Below are positions 26,067-35,416 of a DNA stretch of 64,000 nt, piece after piece; the first letter of the stretch is position 1; every line of letters starts with the position of its first letter. Source of the stretch: Burkholderiales bacterium (lineage in GTDB: Bacteria > Pseudomonadota > Gammaproteobacteria > Burkholderiales > SG8-41); the NCBI GenBank assembly GCA_019749945.1, contig JAIEPF010000027.1, positions 1-64,000 of the forward strand. The letters are read 5' to 3'. The translations under genes and the position numbers were made by a program. The notes below the pieces were generated by a model, which was not told the DNA's origin, made no database searches, and saw only the letters and a list, made by a program, of their open reading frames with translations.

Positions 26067-27342
26067 ATTTTTTCTCGTAGACCAGCGTGCCGCCGACCAG
26101 CGTGTGGGTCACGCGGCCGCGTACTTCGATGCCGGAAAACGGCGTGTTTTTGCCCTGGCTTTTGAGTGCGGCAGCTTCGACGCGCCAGTGCTTGTCCGGA
26201 TCGAAAATGCAGACGTCGGCGGTGGCGCCGACGCCCAGGTGCCCGGCATCAATGCCGAGGATGGCTGCGGGTTTTGCCGTGATGCGTTCGAGCGCGGCAG
26301 TCAGGCCGAGTCCGCATTCTTCCGCCCACTTCAGCGCCAGCGGCAGCAGCAATTCGACGCCGGTGGCGCCGGGTTCGGCTTCGGAAAACGGCACCTGTTT
26401 GACGTCCTCGTCGACCGGCGTGTGATCCGAGCACAGGGCATCGATGGTGCCGTCGGCAAGTCCCGCGCGCAGTGCATCGCGATCGCGCTGGCTCCGGAGC
26501 GGCGGCGTCAGATGGCAGTTCGGATCGAAGTAGCCAATATCCATTTCCGACAGGTGGGCATGATGGATGCCGATGTCGCAGGTCACGGGCAGGCCGCGCG
26601 ATTTTGCTTCCCGTACCATGGCAACACCTTCCGCCGACGACAGGCGCGCGATATGGATGCGTGCGCCGGTGACGCCGGCAACGATCAGGATCGTCGACAA
26701 CGCGATGGTTTCAGCGGTGACCGGAATCGCCGGCAGGCCGAGGCGGGTGGCGACTTCACCTTCGTGCGCGACGCCGTGGCGCGCCAGCGCCGGATCCTGC
26801 GCGCGCAGCCACACCGGGAAGTCGAAGGTCGCGGCGTATTCCAGCGCGTGCAGCAGCACCTGGTTGTCGGCGAAGGGTGCTTCCGCTTGTGAAAACGCAA
26901 CACAACCGGCATCGCGCAGTTCGGCCATTTCGGTGAGCCGCGTGCCTTTCAGCCCGACCGTCAGTGCACCCACCGGATAGACATGCGCCTGGTTCAGGTT
27001 TTTGGCGCGGAACTTGAGCATTTCAACGAGGCCCGGTTCATCCAGCGCCGGGTCGGTGTCGGGCGGACAGGCGAGGCTGGTCACGCCGCCGGCAATCGCC
27101 GCATCCATTTCAGATTCCAGCGTGGCCATGTATTCAAAGCCTGGTTCGCGCAGACGCACCGCAAGATCAACCAGTCCCGGACAGACCACGCGGCCACTGG
27201 CATCGATGACGCGGTTGGCGCCAAAGTTGGCCGGGGCTGCGCCCGTCGCGACCACTTTGCCGGCGGCGATGAATACGTCGCGTTGGGCATCGATCCCGTT
27301 CCTGGGGTCGATCAGGCGGCCGGATTTTATATGTATCTTCAT
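26065..27342 (-). CDS. pyrX: Dihydroorotase-like protein, catalytically inactive (PyrC'/PyrX)
   Basis: A 425-residue amidohydrolase-fold protein of the class I dihydroorotase type. The metal-binding DxHxH motif is DLAVR in GLVDLAVRLREPG, so both histidines are gone. Other parts of the family fold remain (GVTSLACPPDTDP, ALCSDHTPVDED). In Pseudomonas and relatives such a pseudo-dihydroorotase is required as a structural partner of aspartate transcarbamoylase, and the adjacent pyrB fits that. An active dihydroorotase must be encoded elsewhere. The start is at 27342 (MKIHIKSGRLIDP). The longer frame upstream is repeat array F. Confidence 0.9.
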   Translation of the reverse strand: MKIHIKSGRLIDPRNGIDAQRDVFIAAGKVVATGAAPANFGANRVIDASGRVVCPGLVDLAVRLREPGFEYMATLESEMDAAIAGGVTSLACPPDTDPALDEPGLVEMLKFRAKNLNQAHVYPVGALTVGLKGTRLTEMAELRDAGCVAFSQAEAPFADNQVLLHALEYAATFDFPVWLRAQDPALARHGVAHEGEVATRLGLPAIPVTAETIALSTILIVAGVTGARIHIARLSSAEGVAMVREAKSRGLPVTCDIGIHHAHLSEMDIGYFDPNCHLTPPLRSQRDRDALRAGLADGTIDALCSDHTPVDEDVKQVPFSEAEPGATGVELLLPLALKWAEECGLGLTAALERITAKPAAILGIDAGHLGVGATADVCIFDPDKHWRVEAAALKSQGKNTPFSGIEVRGRVTHTLVGGTLVYEKK

Positions 27343-27356
27343 GGTCGATACACGCT

Positions 27357-27521
27357 GAGAAGTGATGAGTGAGGAGTGATGACAAGGGCACACTTGAAGC
27401 GAAGCAGTGATGAGCGGGCGATGGAAAAGATCAGCGGGCCGTGCAACACGGTTTTTCCGCTCATCATTCCGCACTCATCGCTCATCACTGTCGGTTCTCC
27501 GCGTTCATCATTCATCACTAG
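27357..27521. repeat. Heptamer repeat array F (GATGAGT family), inverted arms
   Basis: The forward side holds AAGTGATGAGTGAGGAGTGA and CAGTGATGAGCGG. The reverse side (27458-27521) holds CGCTCATCATTC, CGCTCATCACTG and TTCATCATTCATCACTAG. It fills the gap between pyrB and pyrC' and includes the pyrB stop codon. Related in style to array G at 48071. Confidence 0.8.
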
Positions 27522-28477
27522 TTTCCAGCAAGTATGCTCATCACCGCCATACGAATGGCGATGCCGAAGGTCACCTGCGGCAGGATCACCGATTGTTTGC
27601 CGTCGGCGACGCTGGAGTCGATTTCGACACCGCGGTTCATCGGGCCCGGATGCAGCACGATGGCGTCGGGTTTGGCCAGCGCGAGTTTGTCCTCGGTCAG
27701 GCCGTAGTATTTGTAGAATTCCTGCGCTGACGGCAGCAGCGCGCCGTTCATGCGTTCGTTCTGCAGGCGCAGCATCATCACCACATCAACGTCTTTCAGT
27801 CCGCTCTGCATGTCGGGGTAAACCTGGACGCCAAGCCGGTTGACCTGCGCCGGCAGCAGCGTTTTCGGGCCGATGACGCGGATTTCCGGGCAACCCAGCG
27901 TGGTCAGCGCATGGATCTGCGAACGCGCGACACGCGAGTGCAGGATGTCGCCGACGATCGCCACGCGCAGCCGGGTGAAGTCCCCCTTGAAGTGGCGGAT
28001 GGTGTACATGTCGAGCAGGCCCTGCGTCGGATGGGCATGGCGGCCGTCGCCGGCGTTGATGACATGGATGTCCGGCGCGACGTGGCGCGCGATCAGGTAC
28101 GGCGCACCGCTGGCGGCGTGGCGCACGATGAACATGTCGGCCTGCATCGCCGCGAGGTTGGCCACGGTGTCGAGCACCGACTCGCCCTTGGTTTGCGAGG
28201 AGACATTGATCGCGAGGTTGATCACGTCCGCCGACAGGCGCTTGGCGGCGATTTCGAAGGTGGTGCGGGTGCGCGTTGAAGGTTCGAAAAACAGGTTGAA
28301 CACCGCCTTGCCGCGCAGCAAGGGCACTTTTTTCACTTCGCGCTGGGTGACGCCGACAAAGGATTCCGCAGTGTCGAGGATCTGCCGCAATATGTCGGCG
28401 GGCAGGCCTTCCAGCGACAGCAGGTGGTGCAGCTCGCCGTTTTTGTTGAGTTGCGGGTTACCGGGATCGAGCCACAT
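27518..28477 (-). CDS. pyrB: Aspartate carbamoyltransferase, catalytic chain
   Basis: A 319-residue enzyme forming carbamoyl-aspartate, the committed step of pyrimidine synthesis. The carbamoyl-phosphate motif [12 protein letters not shown] is near residue 65, followed by [33 protein letters not shown] (catalytic HPxQ) and LHPGPMNRG. No pyrI regulatory gene is present. The neighbouring inactive PyrC' is the expected partner in a class A type complex. Six bases after pyrR. The stop codon lies in array F. Confidence 0.97.
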   Translation of the reverse strand: MWLDPGNPQLNKNGELHHLLSLEGLPADILRQILDTAESFVGVTQREVKKVPLLRGKAVFNLFFEPSTRTRTTFEIAAKRLSADVINLAINVSSQTKGESVLDTVANLAAMQADMFIVRHAASGAPYLIARHVAPDIHVINAGDGRHAHPTQGLLDMYTIRHFKGDFTRLRVAIVGDILHSRVARSQIHALTTLGCPEIRVIGPKTLLPAQVNRLGVQVYPDMQSGLKDVDVVMMLRLQNERMNGALLPSAQEFYKYYGLTEDKLALAKPDAIVLHPGPMNRGVEIDSSVADGKQSVILPQVTFGIAIRMAVMSILAGN

Positions 28478-28482
28478 CGCGG

Positions 28483-28986
28483 TCAGTCCCGGGTCAGCTG
28501 CAGGGCCAGCCGGCCCTGCGCGTCGCGTGTGAGTTCGATGTTTTCACCTTGGGGCACGCTGATCGCGGTACCGGTGAATTCCGCGGCGATCGGCAGTTCA
28601 CGGCCGCCGCGGTCGACCAGGGCCGCGAGGCGGATGCTGGCGGGGCGGCCGTAATCGAACAGTTCGTTGATCGCGGCGCGGATGGTGCGCCCGGTGTACA
28701 GCACATCATCGACGATGACCACGGCGCAGCCGTCGACGTCGAAGGGAATGTCGGAGCTCTTGACGTTGCGCCGCAGGCCCTTTTTGTTGAAGTCGTCGCG
28801 GTAGAAGGAAACGTCGAGGGTGCCGAGGGGAAGCTGGATGTTCAGCGCCTGGTGCAGGCGTTCGGCGAGCCACACGCCGCCGGTATGAATACCCACCAGC
28901 CCGGTGTTCGGCCCGATGGCGGGCCGCATCCGGTCGATCAGCGATGCGAGCAGTTGCTCGGCATCAGGAAGCGGGGTAGCCGGCAT
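28483..28986 (-). CDS. pyrR: Bifunctional pyr operon regulator / uracil phosphoribosyltransferase
   Basis: A 167-residue type I phosphoribosyltransferase. The PRPP loop is [17 protein letters not shown] near residue 90, and [15 protein letters not shown] near 35 is the uracil/PPi side. In Gram-positives PyrR binds pyr mRNA; in proteobacteria it is usually regarded as an enzyme or regulator of less certain RNA role. No pyr attenuator hairpin is obvious in the six-base gap to pyrB. Confidence 0.94.
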   Translation of the reverse strand: MPATPLPDAEQLLASLIDRMRPAIGPNTGLVGIHTGGVWLAERLHQALNIQLPLGTLDVSFYRDDFNKKGLRRNVKSSDIPFDVDGCAVVIVDDVLYTGRTIRAAINELFDYGRPASIRLAALVDRGGRELPIAAEFTGTAISVPQGENIELTRDAQGRLALQLTRD

Positions 28987-29050
28987 GGCGGGCCGTAGAC
29001 TAACACAATAGGCGCTTCGCTAAAATGCCGTGGCATCAAATTTCAGGCGC

Positions 29051-29494
29051 TCAGGCGGGATTTTCCGGCGGCGCAGCGAACCAGCTGCGCAGGATTTCCG
29101 CGGCCGCCGCCGCGTCGAGCAGCGCGGCGCGTTTATCGGCCCGCACGCCGGCGTCCCTCAGCGCCGCTTCCGCCGCGATCGAGGTCAGCCGCTCGTCGAT
29201 AAAATCCACGTCGAGGCCGAAGCGGCCATGCAGGCGCTGGCCGAAGCGCCGCGCCAGCCGCCCGGTTTCGTGGACCGCCCCGTCGGCATGGCTGGCGATG
29301 CCAACCACCAGCCGCACCGGCCGCCATTCAGTGATCAGCGCGGCAATCGCGGCAAAACGGCTGTCATTGTCTTCGGTCGCGATCACGGTCAGTGCATGGG
29401 GGATGGCGAGTTCGAGTTCGCCGACGGCGACGCCGATGCGTTTTTCGCCGAAATCAAACGCGAGCACCGCGCCGCGTGCCGGCCGCGGACTCAC
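29051..29494 (-). CDS. ruvX: Putative Holliday junction resolvase / pre-16S rRNA nuclease YqgF
   Basis: A 147-residue RNase H-fold nuclease. [16 protein letters not shown] carries the first catalytic aspartate, followed by [10 protein letters not shown] and [13 protein letters not shown] with the second acidic site, and a C-terminal DAAAAAEIL. It starts with GTG overlapping the yqgE stop (GTGA). Part of the conserved yqgE-ruvX-pyrR-pyrB run. Confidence 0.94.
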   Translation of the reverse strand: MSPRPARGAVLAFDFGEKRIGVAVGELELAIPHALTVIATEDNDSRFAAIAALITEWRPVRLVVGIASHADGAVHETGRLARRFGQRLHGRFGLDVDFIDERLTSIAAEAALRDAGVRADKRAALLDAAAAAEILRSWFAAPPENPA

Positions 29495-30051
29495 GCGTGT
29501 CCGGCCACGTCCGAGAGGTTGGCGTAGTCGACGCCGAGGGCCTGCATCGCGGCGGCAAACCGTTCTTCGGCCGGCATGCCGAACAGGATGTCGCTGCGCG
29601 CCGGGACGGTCAGCCAGGCATTCTGCGCCAGTTCATATTCGAGTTGTCCCGGTGCCCAGCCGGCGTAACCCAGGGTAACCAGCATGTCGGGCGGACCCTC
29701 ACCACGGGCCACGGCTTCGAGTATGTCCTTGGAGGTCGTCAGGCCGATGTCGGAACCCACCGCCAGCGTCGATTGCCAGGCGCCCAGCGGCTGGTGCAGC
29801 ACGAAGCCGCGGTCGACCTGCACCGGGCCGCCGAAATGCACCGGCACCGAATGGAAGGTATCGGTCTGCGGCGTGATTTTGAGCTGTTCCAGCAGGCCGT
29901 GCAGGTTCAGATCGGTCGGCCGGTTGATGATGATGCCCAGCGCGCCGTTTTCATTGTGTTCGCAGACCAGCGTCAGCGTCTTGGCAAAGTGCGGATCGGC
30001 CATGGCGGGCATGGCGATCAGGAAATGCTGGGTGAGGTCGACGCTGTTCAT
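29491..30051 (-). CDS. yqgE: YqgE/AlgH family protein (UPF0301)
   Basis: A 186-residue DUF179 protein: [40 protein letters not shown] at the start, and [21 protein letters not shown] later, are family hallmarks. Biochemical function unresolved; in Pseudomonas the homologue AlgH affects alginate and other regulation. The start at 30051 ([10 protein letters not shown]) is set by family alignment. A longer frame runs upstream across the divergent promoter into the photolyase. First gene of the yqgE-ruvX-pyrRB-pyrC' operon. Confidence 0.93.
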   Translation of the reverse strand: MNSVDLTQHFLIAMPAMADPHFAKTLTLVCEHNENGALGIIINRPTDLNLHGLLEQLKITPQTDTFHSVPVHFGGPVQVDRGFVLHQPLGAWQSTLAVGSDIGLTTSKDILEAVARGEGPPDMLVTLGYAGWAPGQLEYELAQNAWLTVPARSDILFGMPAEERFAAAMQALGVDYANLSDVAGHA

Positions 30052-30119
30052 GGGCTGCGCGGCTATTGTAAAGCCGGGGGGCGGCAGCCACAATTCGCGC
30101 TCCCCGGAGAATTTTCCCG

Positions 30120-31554
30120 ATGAGCCGAACCGATGCCGCGCTGATGTGGTTTCGCCGCGACCTGCGCGTCGCCGACAACGCAGCCCTCTACGCCGCGCTG
30201 AAGGCGGCGCGCCGCGTTTATTGCGTTTTTGTCTACGACACTGAAATCCTTGATGTTTTGCCATCGCGCAGCGACCGTCGCGTCGAATTCATCCTGCAGT
30301 CGGTGGACGAACTCGGGCGCGACCTGGCGGCGCGCGGCGGGCAGCTGATCGTCCTGCACGGCAGTGCCCGCGTGGAAATTCCCCGGCTGGCGACTGCGCT
30401 GGGCGTGCAGGCGGTGTACGCCAATCATGATTACGAGCCGGTGGCGCTCGCGCGCGATGCAGCGGTCGCACAGGCGCTGCAGCCTTGTGCATTCCTCACG
30501 CGCAAGGACCAGGTCATTTTCGAGAAAAATGAAATTCTGACCCAGGGCGGCACACCGTTTTCGGTGTTCACGCCGTACAAAAATGCCTGGCTGAAAAAAA
30601 CTCGAACCGTTTTTCCTGAAACCGTACCCGGTCGAGCAGTACGCGGGGAACCTGGCGCAGGCGCCGGGACGGTTCAAGGCGTTTTCACTGGCCGACATCG
30701 GTTTCGGCGCCACCAACCTGCAGGCGCTGGGCATCGCCGGTGGCGCCGTCGCGGCGCAAAAACTGCTGGCCGATTTTGCGCCGCGCATGGCGCGTTACCG
30801 CGATGCGCGCGATTTTCCGGCGAAAAAGGGGCCGTCCTATCTGTCGGTGCATCTGCGTTTCGGCACGATTTCCATCCGCGAACTGGCGCGCACGGCCTGG
30901 CAGTCGATGCAGGAAGGTGGCGGCGAGGGTGCTGCGACCTGGCTGTCGGAGCTGGTGTGGCGGGATTTTTATTTCATGATCCTGCATCACCATCCGCGCG
31001 TGGTGACCAGCGCTTTCAAGCCGGCGTACGATGCCATCCGCTGGCCCAATGACAAAGCGCTGTTCGAGGCCTGGTGCGCGGGCCGCACCGGTTATCCGAT
31101 TGTCGATGCCGCGATGCGCCAGATCAACCAGACCGGCTACATGCACAACCGGCTGCGCATGATTGCCGCCTCCTTCCTGGTCAAGGATCTGCTGGTCGAC
31201 TGGCGCTGGGGCGAGAAATATTTCGCCGATCACCTCAATGATTTTGATCTGGCCGCCAACAACGGCGGCTGGCAGTGGGCGGCTTCCACCGGTTGTGATG
31301 CGCAGCCCTATTTCCGCATTTTCAATCCGGTGACCCAGTCGGAGAAATTCGATGCGGATGGTGCGTTCATCCGGCGTTACCTGCCGGAGCTGGCGCGCTG
31401 CGACGCGCGGGCCATCCATGCGCCGTGGACCCTGTCGCCGGATGCGCAGCGCGCGGCGGGTGTGGTCATCGGCCGTGATTATCCGGCGCCGGTGGTCGAC
31501 CATGCCGTGATGCGATTGCGCGCGCTGGAGCTGTTCAAGGCGGTGAAAGCCTGA
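30120..31554 (+). pseudogene. phrB: Deoxyribodipyrimidine photolyase, split by a frameshift
   Basis: The first 160 codons encode the DNA photolyase domain ([34 protein letters not shown]). The frame is then lost at seven consecutive A (30594-30600) and continues one base later from LEPFFLKPYPVEQY to the end, including the FAD-binding blocks ELVWRDFYFMIL, ARQINQTGYMHNRLRMI-like, and NNGGWQWAASTGCDAQPYFRIFNP. With six A the gene would encode a normal 477-residue CPD photolyase, a blue-light enzyme repairing thymine dimers. No other damage is visible, so this is either an assembly error, a recent mutation or a slippage-prone tract. Divergent from yqgE. Confidence 0.92.
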
Positions 31555-31571
31555 AATTTATTTGCGCCAGC

Positions 31572-33029
31572 TCATTTACGCCAGAATACCGGCGTGAAAA
31601 TGATCAGCATGGTGAACAGTTCAAGCCGCCCGATCAGCATGGCGAAGGTGCAGACCCAAGTCTGGAAGTCACTCAATACCGCATATGTTGTTGCCGGCCC
31701 GACTTTGTTCAGTCCCGGCCCCATGTTGTTGATGCTGGCGACCACGGCGGTGAATGAAGTCAGTTCGTCCAGCCCGCTGGCCATCATCAGCAGGGTCATC
31801 ACGACAATGCTGGCAACGTAGATGAAAAGGAAGGCCAGCACCGAAAACAGGATTTTGTTTTCGATGACCTGTCCGCCGATCCGGGTGGTGATGGCGGAGC
31901 TGGGATGCAGCAGTTTGATGAACTCGCGATAGACCTGCAGATAAAGCAGTTGCGCGCGGATCATCTTGATGCCGCCGCCGGTGGATCCGGAGCAGGAGGC
32001 GAAGCTGCTCAGGAACAGCATCCACATCGGCGCAAAAACCGGCCACAGGTTGAAATCCGTGTTGGCGTAACCGGTGGTGGTGGCGATGGAAATGACGTTG
32101 AAACTGGCGTAGCGCAAGGCGCTTTTAAAGTCCGGGTAAGTACCCTGCAGCAGCAGATACAGCGCGATGACCACGCAGCTGCCGAGCATGATGCCGATGC
32201 ACCAGCCGAGTTCGGGATCAGCGCGGTACGGTGCCGCGCTGCGTGTGCGCAGGGCGAGAAAATGGGTGCCGAAATTCACGCTGGCAATCAGCATGAACAC
32301 GATGGCCACGGCTTCAATGGCCGGCGAATCCCAGTAGCCGAAACTCGCGTCGTGGCTGGAAAACCCGCCCAGTCCCATGGTCGAGAACATGTGCAGCACC
32401 GCATCGAACCAGGTCATGCCGGCCAGCCGGTACGCCACCACGCATGCAACCGAGATCAGCGCGTACACCACCCACAGCCCTTTGGCGGTTTCGGTGATGC
32501 GCGGCGTCAGTTTGGCGTCCTTCATCGGCCCCGGGGTTTCCGCCCGGAAAATCTGCCGGCCGCCGATGCCGAGCAGCGGCAGGATCGCCACCGCCAGCAC
32601 GATCAGCCCCATGCCGCCGAGCCAGACCAGCAGGCAGCGCCAGAAATTGATGGAGGGTTCCATCGCATCCAGGTTGGACAACACGGTGGCGCCGGTGGTG
32701 GTCAACCCGGAAACGGTTTCGAAATAGGCGTCGGTGAAGCTCAGTCCGGGGATGACCAGCAGCAGCGGCAGCGTGGCAAACGCAGCACCTCCGCACCAGG
32801 CCAGCACCACCAGCAGGATGCCGTCACGCGCGGTCAGTTCACGCCGGCGCCGCCGGGTAGTGAGCCACATGGCGCAGCCGGCGGCGAAGTTGACGGCCAT
32901 GGACACGGCAAAGGCCGCGGCGGCGCCATCGCCATGAGCCAGCGATACCCCCAGCGGCAGCAGGTGCGAGAGACTCATCACCATGGCGATGAGCCCGAGA
33001 ATCGGGAAAACCGTGAGCACTGTGCTCAC
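31572..33029 (-). CDS. trkH: Potassium uptake protein TrkH
   Basis: A 485-residue membrane protein with about ten transmembrane segments and the four K+ selectivity loops of the Trk/Ktr superfamily. Examples are SGLTTTGATVLSNLD, STMGLGGFSSHDASFG and CSGSTGGGIKMIR. It forms the translocating subunit; TrkA gates it. GTG start overlapping the trkA stop by GTGA, so translation is coupled. Convergent with the photolyase gene, 17 bases apart. Confidence 0.96.
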   Translation of the reverse strand: MSTVLTVFPILGLIAMVMSLSHLLPLGVSLAHGDGAAAAFAVSMAVNFAAGCAMWLTTRRRRRELTARDGILLVVLAWCGGAAFATLPLLLVIPGLSFTDAYFETVSGLTTTGATVLSNLDAMEPSINFWRCLLVWLGGMGLIVLAVAILPLLGIGGRQIFRAETPGPMKDAKLTPRITETAKGLWVVYALISVACVVAYRLAGMTWFDAVLHMFSTMGLGGFSSHDASFGYWDSPAIEAVAIVFMLIASVNFGTHFLALRTRSAAPYRADPELGWCIGIMLGSCVVIALYLLLQGTYPDFKSALRYASFNVISIATTTGYANTDFNLWPVFAPMWMLFLSSFASCSGSTGGGIKMIRAQLLYLQVYREFIKLLHPSSAITTRIGGQVIENKILFSVLAFLFIYVASIVVMTLLMMASGLDELTSFTAVVASINNMGPGLNKVGPATTYAVLSDFQTWVCTFAMLIGRLELFTMLIIFTPVFWRK

Positions 33030-34438
33030 AAAAATCCCACGTTCACCTGGAACAGCTGCTCCACTTTGGACACCATGCGCTTGTTGACCACGAACACAAT
33101 CACATGGTCATCCGGTTCGATCAGGGTGTCGTGATGCGCGATCAGTACCTGGCGTTTCAATGAGGATTTGGCGGAGCCTTCCGGTTGTTCGATGGTGCGC
33201 ACGATGGCGCCGATGGTGGCGCCCGGGGGCAGGCTGATCTGCTCGATGCGGCGACCGACGACTTTCGACGATTTGAAGTCGCCGTGGGCCACCAGTTCCA
33301 GTGCTTCGGCGGCCCCGCGGCGCAGGCTGTGCACCGCGACGCAGTCGCCGTGACGCACATGCGCGAGCAGCGTGCCGATCGTCGCCTGCGCCGGGGAGAT
33401 CGCGATGTCGATCTGTCCCGCCTGCACCAGATTGACATAGGAGCCGCGGTTGATCAGCGCCACCACCCTGCGCACGCCCATGCGTTTGGCCAGCAGCGAG
33501 GACATGATGTTGTTCTCGTCGTCGTTGGTCAGCGCGCAGTACACATCCATGTCGCCGATGTTCTCGGCCTGCAGCAGGTCTTCATCGGTGACGTCGCCGA
33601 CCAGCACCAGCGTGGTTTTCAGTTCGGCGGCGAGTTTTTCCGCGCCGTTTTTGCTGTATTCGATGATTTTGACGTCGTAACGGTCTTCGATGGCTTTGGC
33701 CAGGCGCCGGCCGATGTTGCCGCCGCCGCCGATCATGACGCGCTTCACCGGTTTGTCCATGCGCCGCAACTCGCGCATGACACCGCGGATGTGTTCGGTC
33801 GCGGCGATGAAAAACACTTCGTCGCCGGCCTCGATCACCGTGGTCGCATCGGGGATGATCGGGCTGTCCTGGCGGAAAATGGCCGCCACCCGGGTGTCGA
33901 GATTGGGCAGATGTTTGCGGATGGTCTGCAGTTCCTTGCCGACCAGGGGGCCGCCGTGGAAAGCACGCACCGCGACCAGGCTGACGCTGCCGCCGGCGAA
34001 TTCCAGCACCTGCAGGGACTCCGGAAACTCGATCAGCTTGGCGATGTAATCGGTGAGCACCTGCTCGGGGCAGATCACGGTATCGACGGCAAAGTTTTCC
34101 GGCGAGAACATTTCCGGATGCGACAGGTAATCGGCGGCGCGGATGCGCGCGATCTTGGTCGGGATGTTGAACATGGTCGCGGCGAGTTTGCAGGCGACCA
34201 GGTTGGTTTCGTCGCTTTGCGTGACGGCGAGGATCATGTCGGCATCGCGGGCGCCGGCGCGTTCGAGGACTTCGGGGTGGCCGGCATTGCCGACCACGGT
34301 GCGCAGGTCGAGCCGATCCTGCAGCTTGCGCAGGCGTCCGGCGTCGGTGTCGACCACGGTGATGTCGTTTGCTTCAGAAACCAGGTTTTCAGCGACGGAA
34401 CTGCCGACCTGGCCGGCGCCGAGAATGACGATACGCAA
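33026..34438 (-). CDS. trkA: Trk system potassium uptake regulator TrkA
   Basis: A 470-residue peripheral membrane protein with two RCK_N/RCK_C pairs. The first Rossmann motif is GAGQVGSSVAENL, and the second is IGGGGNIGRRLAKA near residue 235. It binds NAD(H)/ATP and controls TrkH. The true start is a TTG (M-RIVILGAG), five bases after a GGGAGA. The open frame seven codons upstream (GTG) would place that ribosome-binding site inside the coding region. Confidence 0.96.
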   Translation of the reverse strand: MRIVILGAGQVGSSVAENLVSEANDITVVDTDAGRLRKLQDRLDLRTVVGNAGHPEVLERAGARDADMILAVTQSDETNLVACKLAATMFNIPTKIARIRAADYLSHPEMFSPENFAVDTVICPEQVLTDYIAKLIEFPESLQVLEFAGGSVSLVAVRAFHGGPLVGKELQTIRKHLPNLDTRVAAIFRQDSPIIPDATTVIEAGDEVFFIAATEHIRGVMRELRRMDKPVKRVMIGGGGNIGRRLAKAIEDRYDVKIIEYSKNGAEKLAAELKTTLVLVGDVTDEDLLQAENIGDMDVYCALTNDDENNIMSSLLAKRMGVRRVVALINRGSYVNLVQAGQIDIAISPAQATIGTLLAHVRHGDCVAVHSLRRGAAEALELVAHGDFKSSKVVGRRIEQISLPPGATIGAIVRTIEQPEGSAKSSLKRQVLIAHHDTLIEPDDHVIVFVVNKRMVSKVEQLFQVNVGFL

Positions 34439-34584
34439 ACGGAATCTCCCTGCCGGCACAGCGGACGATGTACCGGAAAAAGCGCAATTGTATACCCCGG
34501 GTGCAATGCGGCCCCGTTGCGGGCCGCGGGCCCGCTGCAGCGTGGTATGGCATAATTTGAAACTCGAAAATCGGGGCTAAGTCA

Positions 34585-35313
34585 TTGACTAGAATATATT
34601 TTCCGGGCGCCATTCCGGAGCATGGCGAATGCCGGCTGCCGGACCTCAAGGCGCATCATGTACTGCATGTGCTGCGCCTCGCACCCGGTGACCCGGTGCA
34701 GCTCTTCGACGGCCGCGGCATCGTGCATGACGCGGTGATCGCGAGTTGCGCGCGCGGTGCGGTCAGCGTGCGGGTCAGCGCCAGCCGCGGCGAAGACCGC
34801 GAATCGCCGCTGCAGGTGACGCTGGCCCAGGCGGTGTCCAGCGGCGAACGCATGGATTACACGATACAAAAGGCGGTGGAACTCGGTGTGAACGCGGTGC
34901 AGCCGCTGCTGAGCGAGCGTTGTGTCGTGCGTTTGTCCGGTGAACGCGCCGCAAAACGCGTGCTGCACTGGCAGGGCGTGGTGGCGGCAGCCTGCGAACA
35001 ATGCGGGCGCAACCGCATGCCCGAAGTGCGGCCCCTGCTGTCGCTGCGCGACTGGCTGGAACAGCCGGCGGCGACCGATGGCCTGCGCCTGCTGCTGGCG
35101 CCGGGCGCCGCGACGGGTTTGCGCGAATTGCCGCGGCCTTCCGGCGTGGTGACGGTGCTGGCCGGGCCCGAGGGCGGACTGACCGCGGTGGAGGCGGAGG
35201 ACGCCGGGCGCGCCGGATTCCTGCCGCTGCGACTGGGGCCGCGCGTGTTGCGCACCGAAACCGCGGCGGTGGCCCTGCTCGCGGCGATGCAGACCCTGTG
35301 GGGGGATTTCTAG
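34585..35313 (+). CDS. rsmE: 16S rRNA m3U1498 methyltransferase
   Basis: A 242-residue SPOUT methyltransferase that methylates U1498 of 16S rRNA. PUA-like N-terminal domain, then the knotted SAM site: LAGPEGGLTAVEAEDAG and LPLRLGPRVLRTETAAVALLAAMQ near the C-terminus are diagnostic. Start codon TTG (M-TRIYFPG). It is divergent from trkA with a 146-base gap. Confidence 0.95.
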   Translation: MTRIYFPGAIPEHGECRLPDLKAHHVLHVLRLAPGDPVQLFDGRGIVHDAVIASCARGAVSVRVSASRGEDRESPLQVTLAQAVSSGERMDYTIQKAVELGVNAVQPLLSERCVVRLSGERAAKRVLHWQGVVAAACEQCGRNRMPEVRPLLSLRDWLEQPAATDGLRLLLAPGAATGLRELPRPSGVVTVLAGPEGGLTAVEAEDAGRAGFLPLRLGPRVLRTETAAVALLAAMQTLWGDF

Positions 35314-35416
35314 CCTCGACTGCCGCCTTCCCGGCGCCGCGGCTTTCCCCGTGCCGGGTTCTCGCATACCATCGATTGCCCGATCAAATAGAGCCGAACC
35401 ACCGAGCAGAAAAAAC

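Noticed and set aside
31905-33134. Long plus-strand open frame opposite trkH
   Set aside because: trkH is supported by its transmembrane pattern and pore loops; the antisense frame is glutamine/histidine-rich with no domain.
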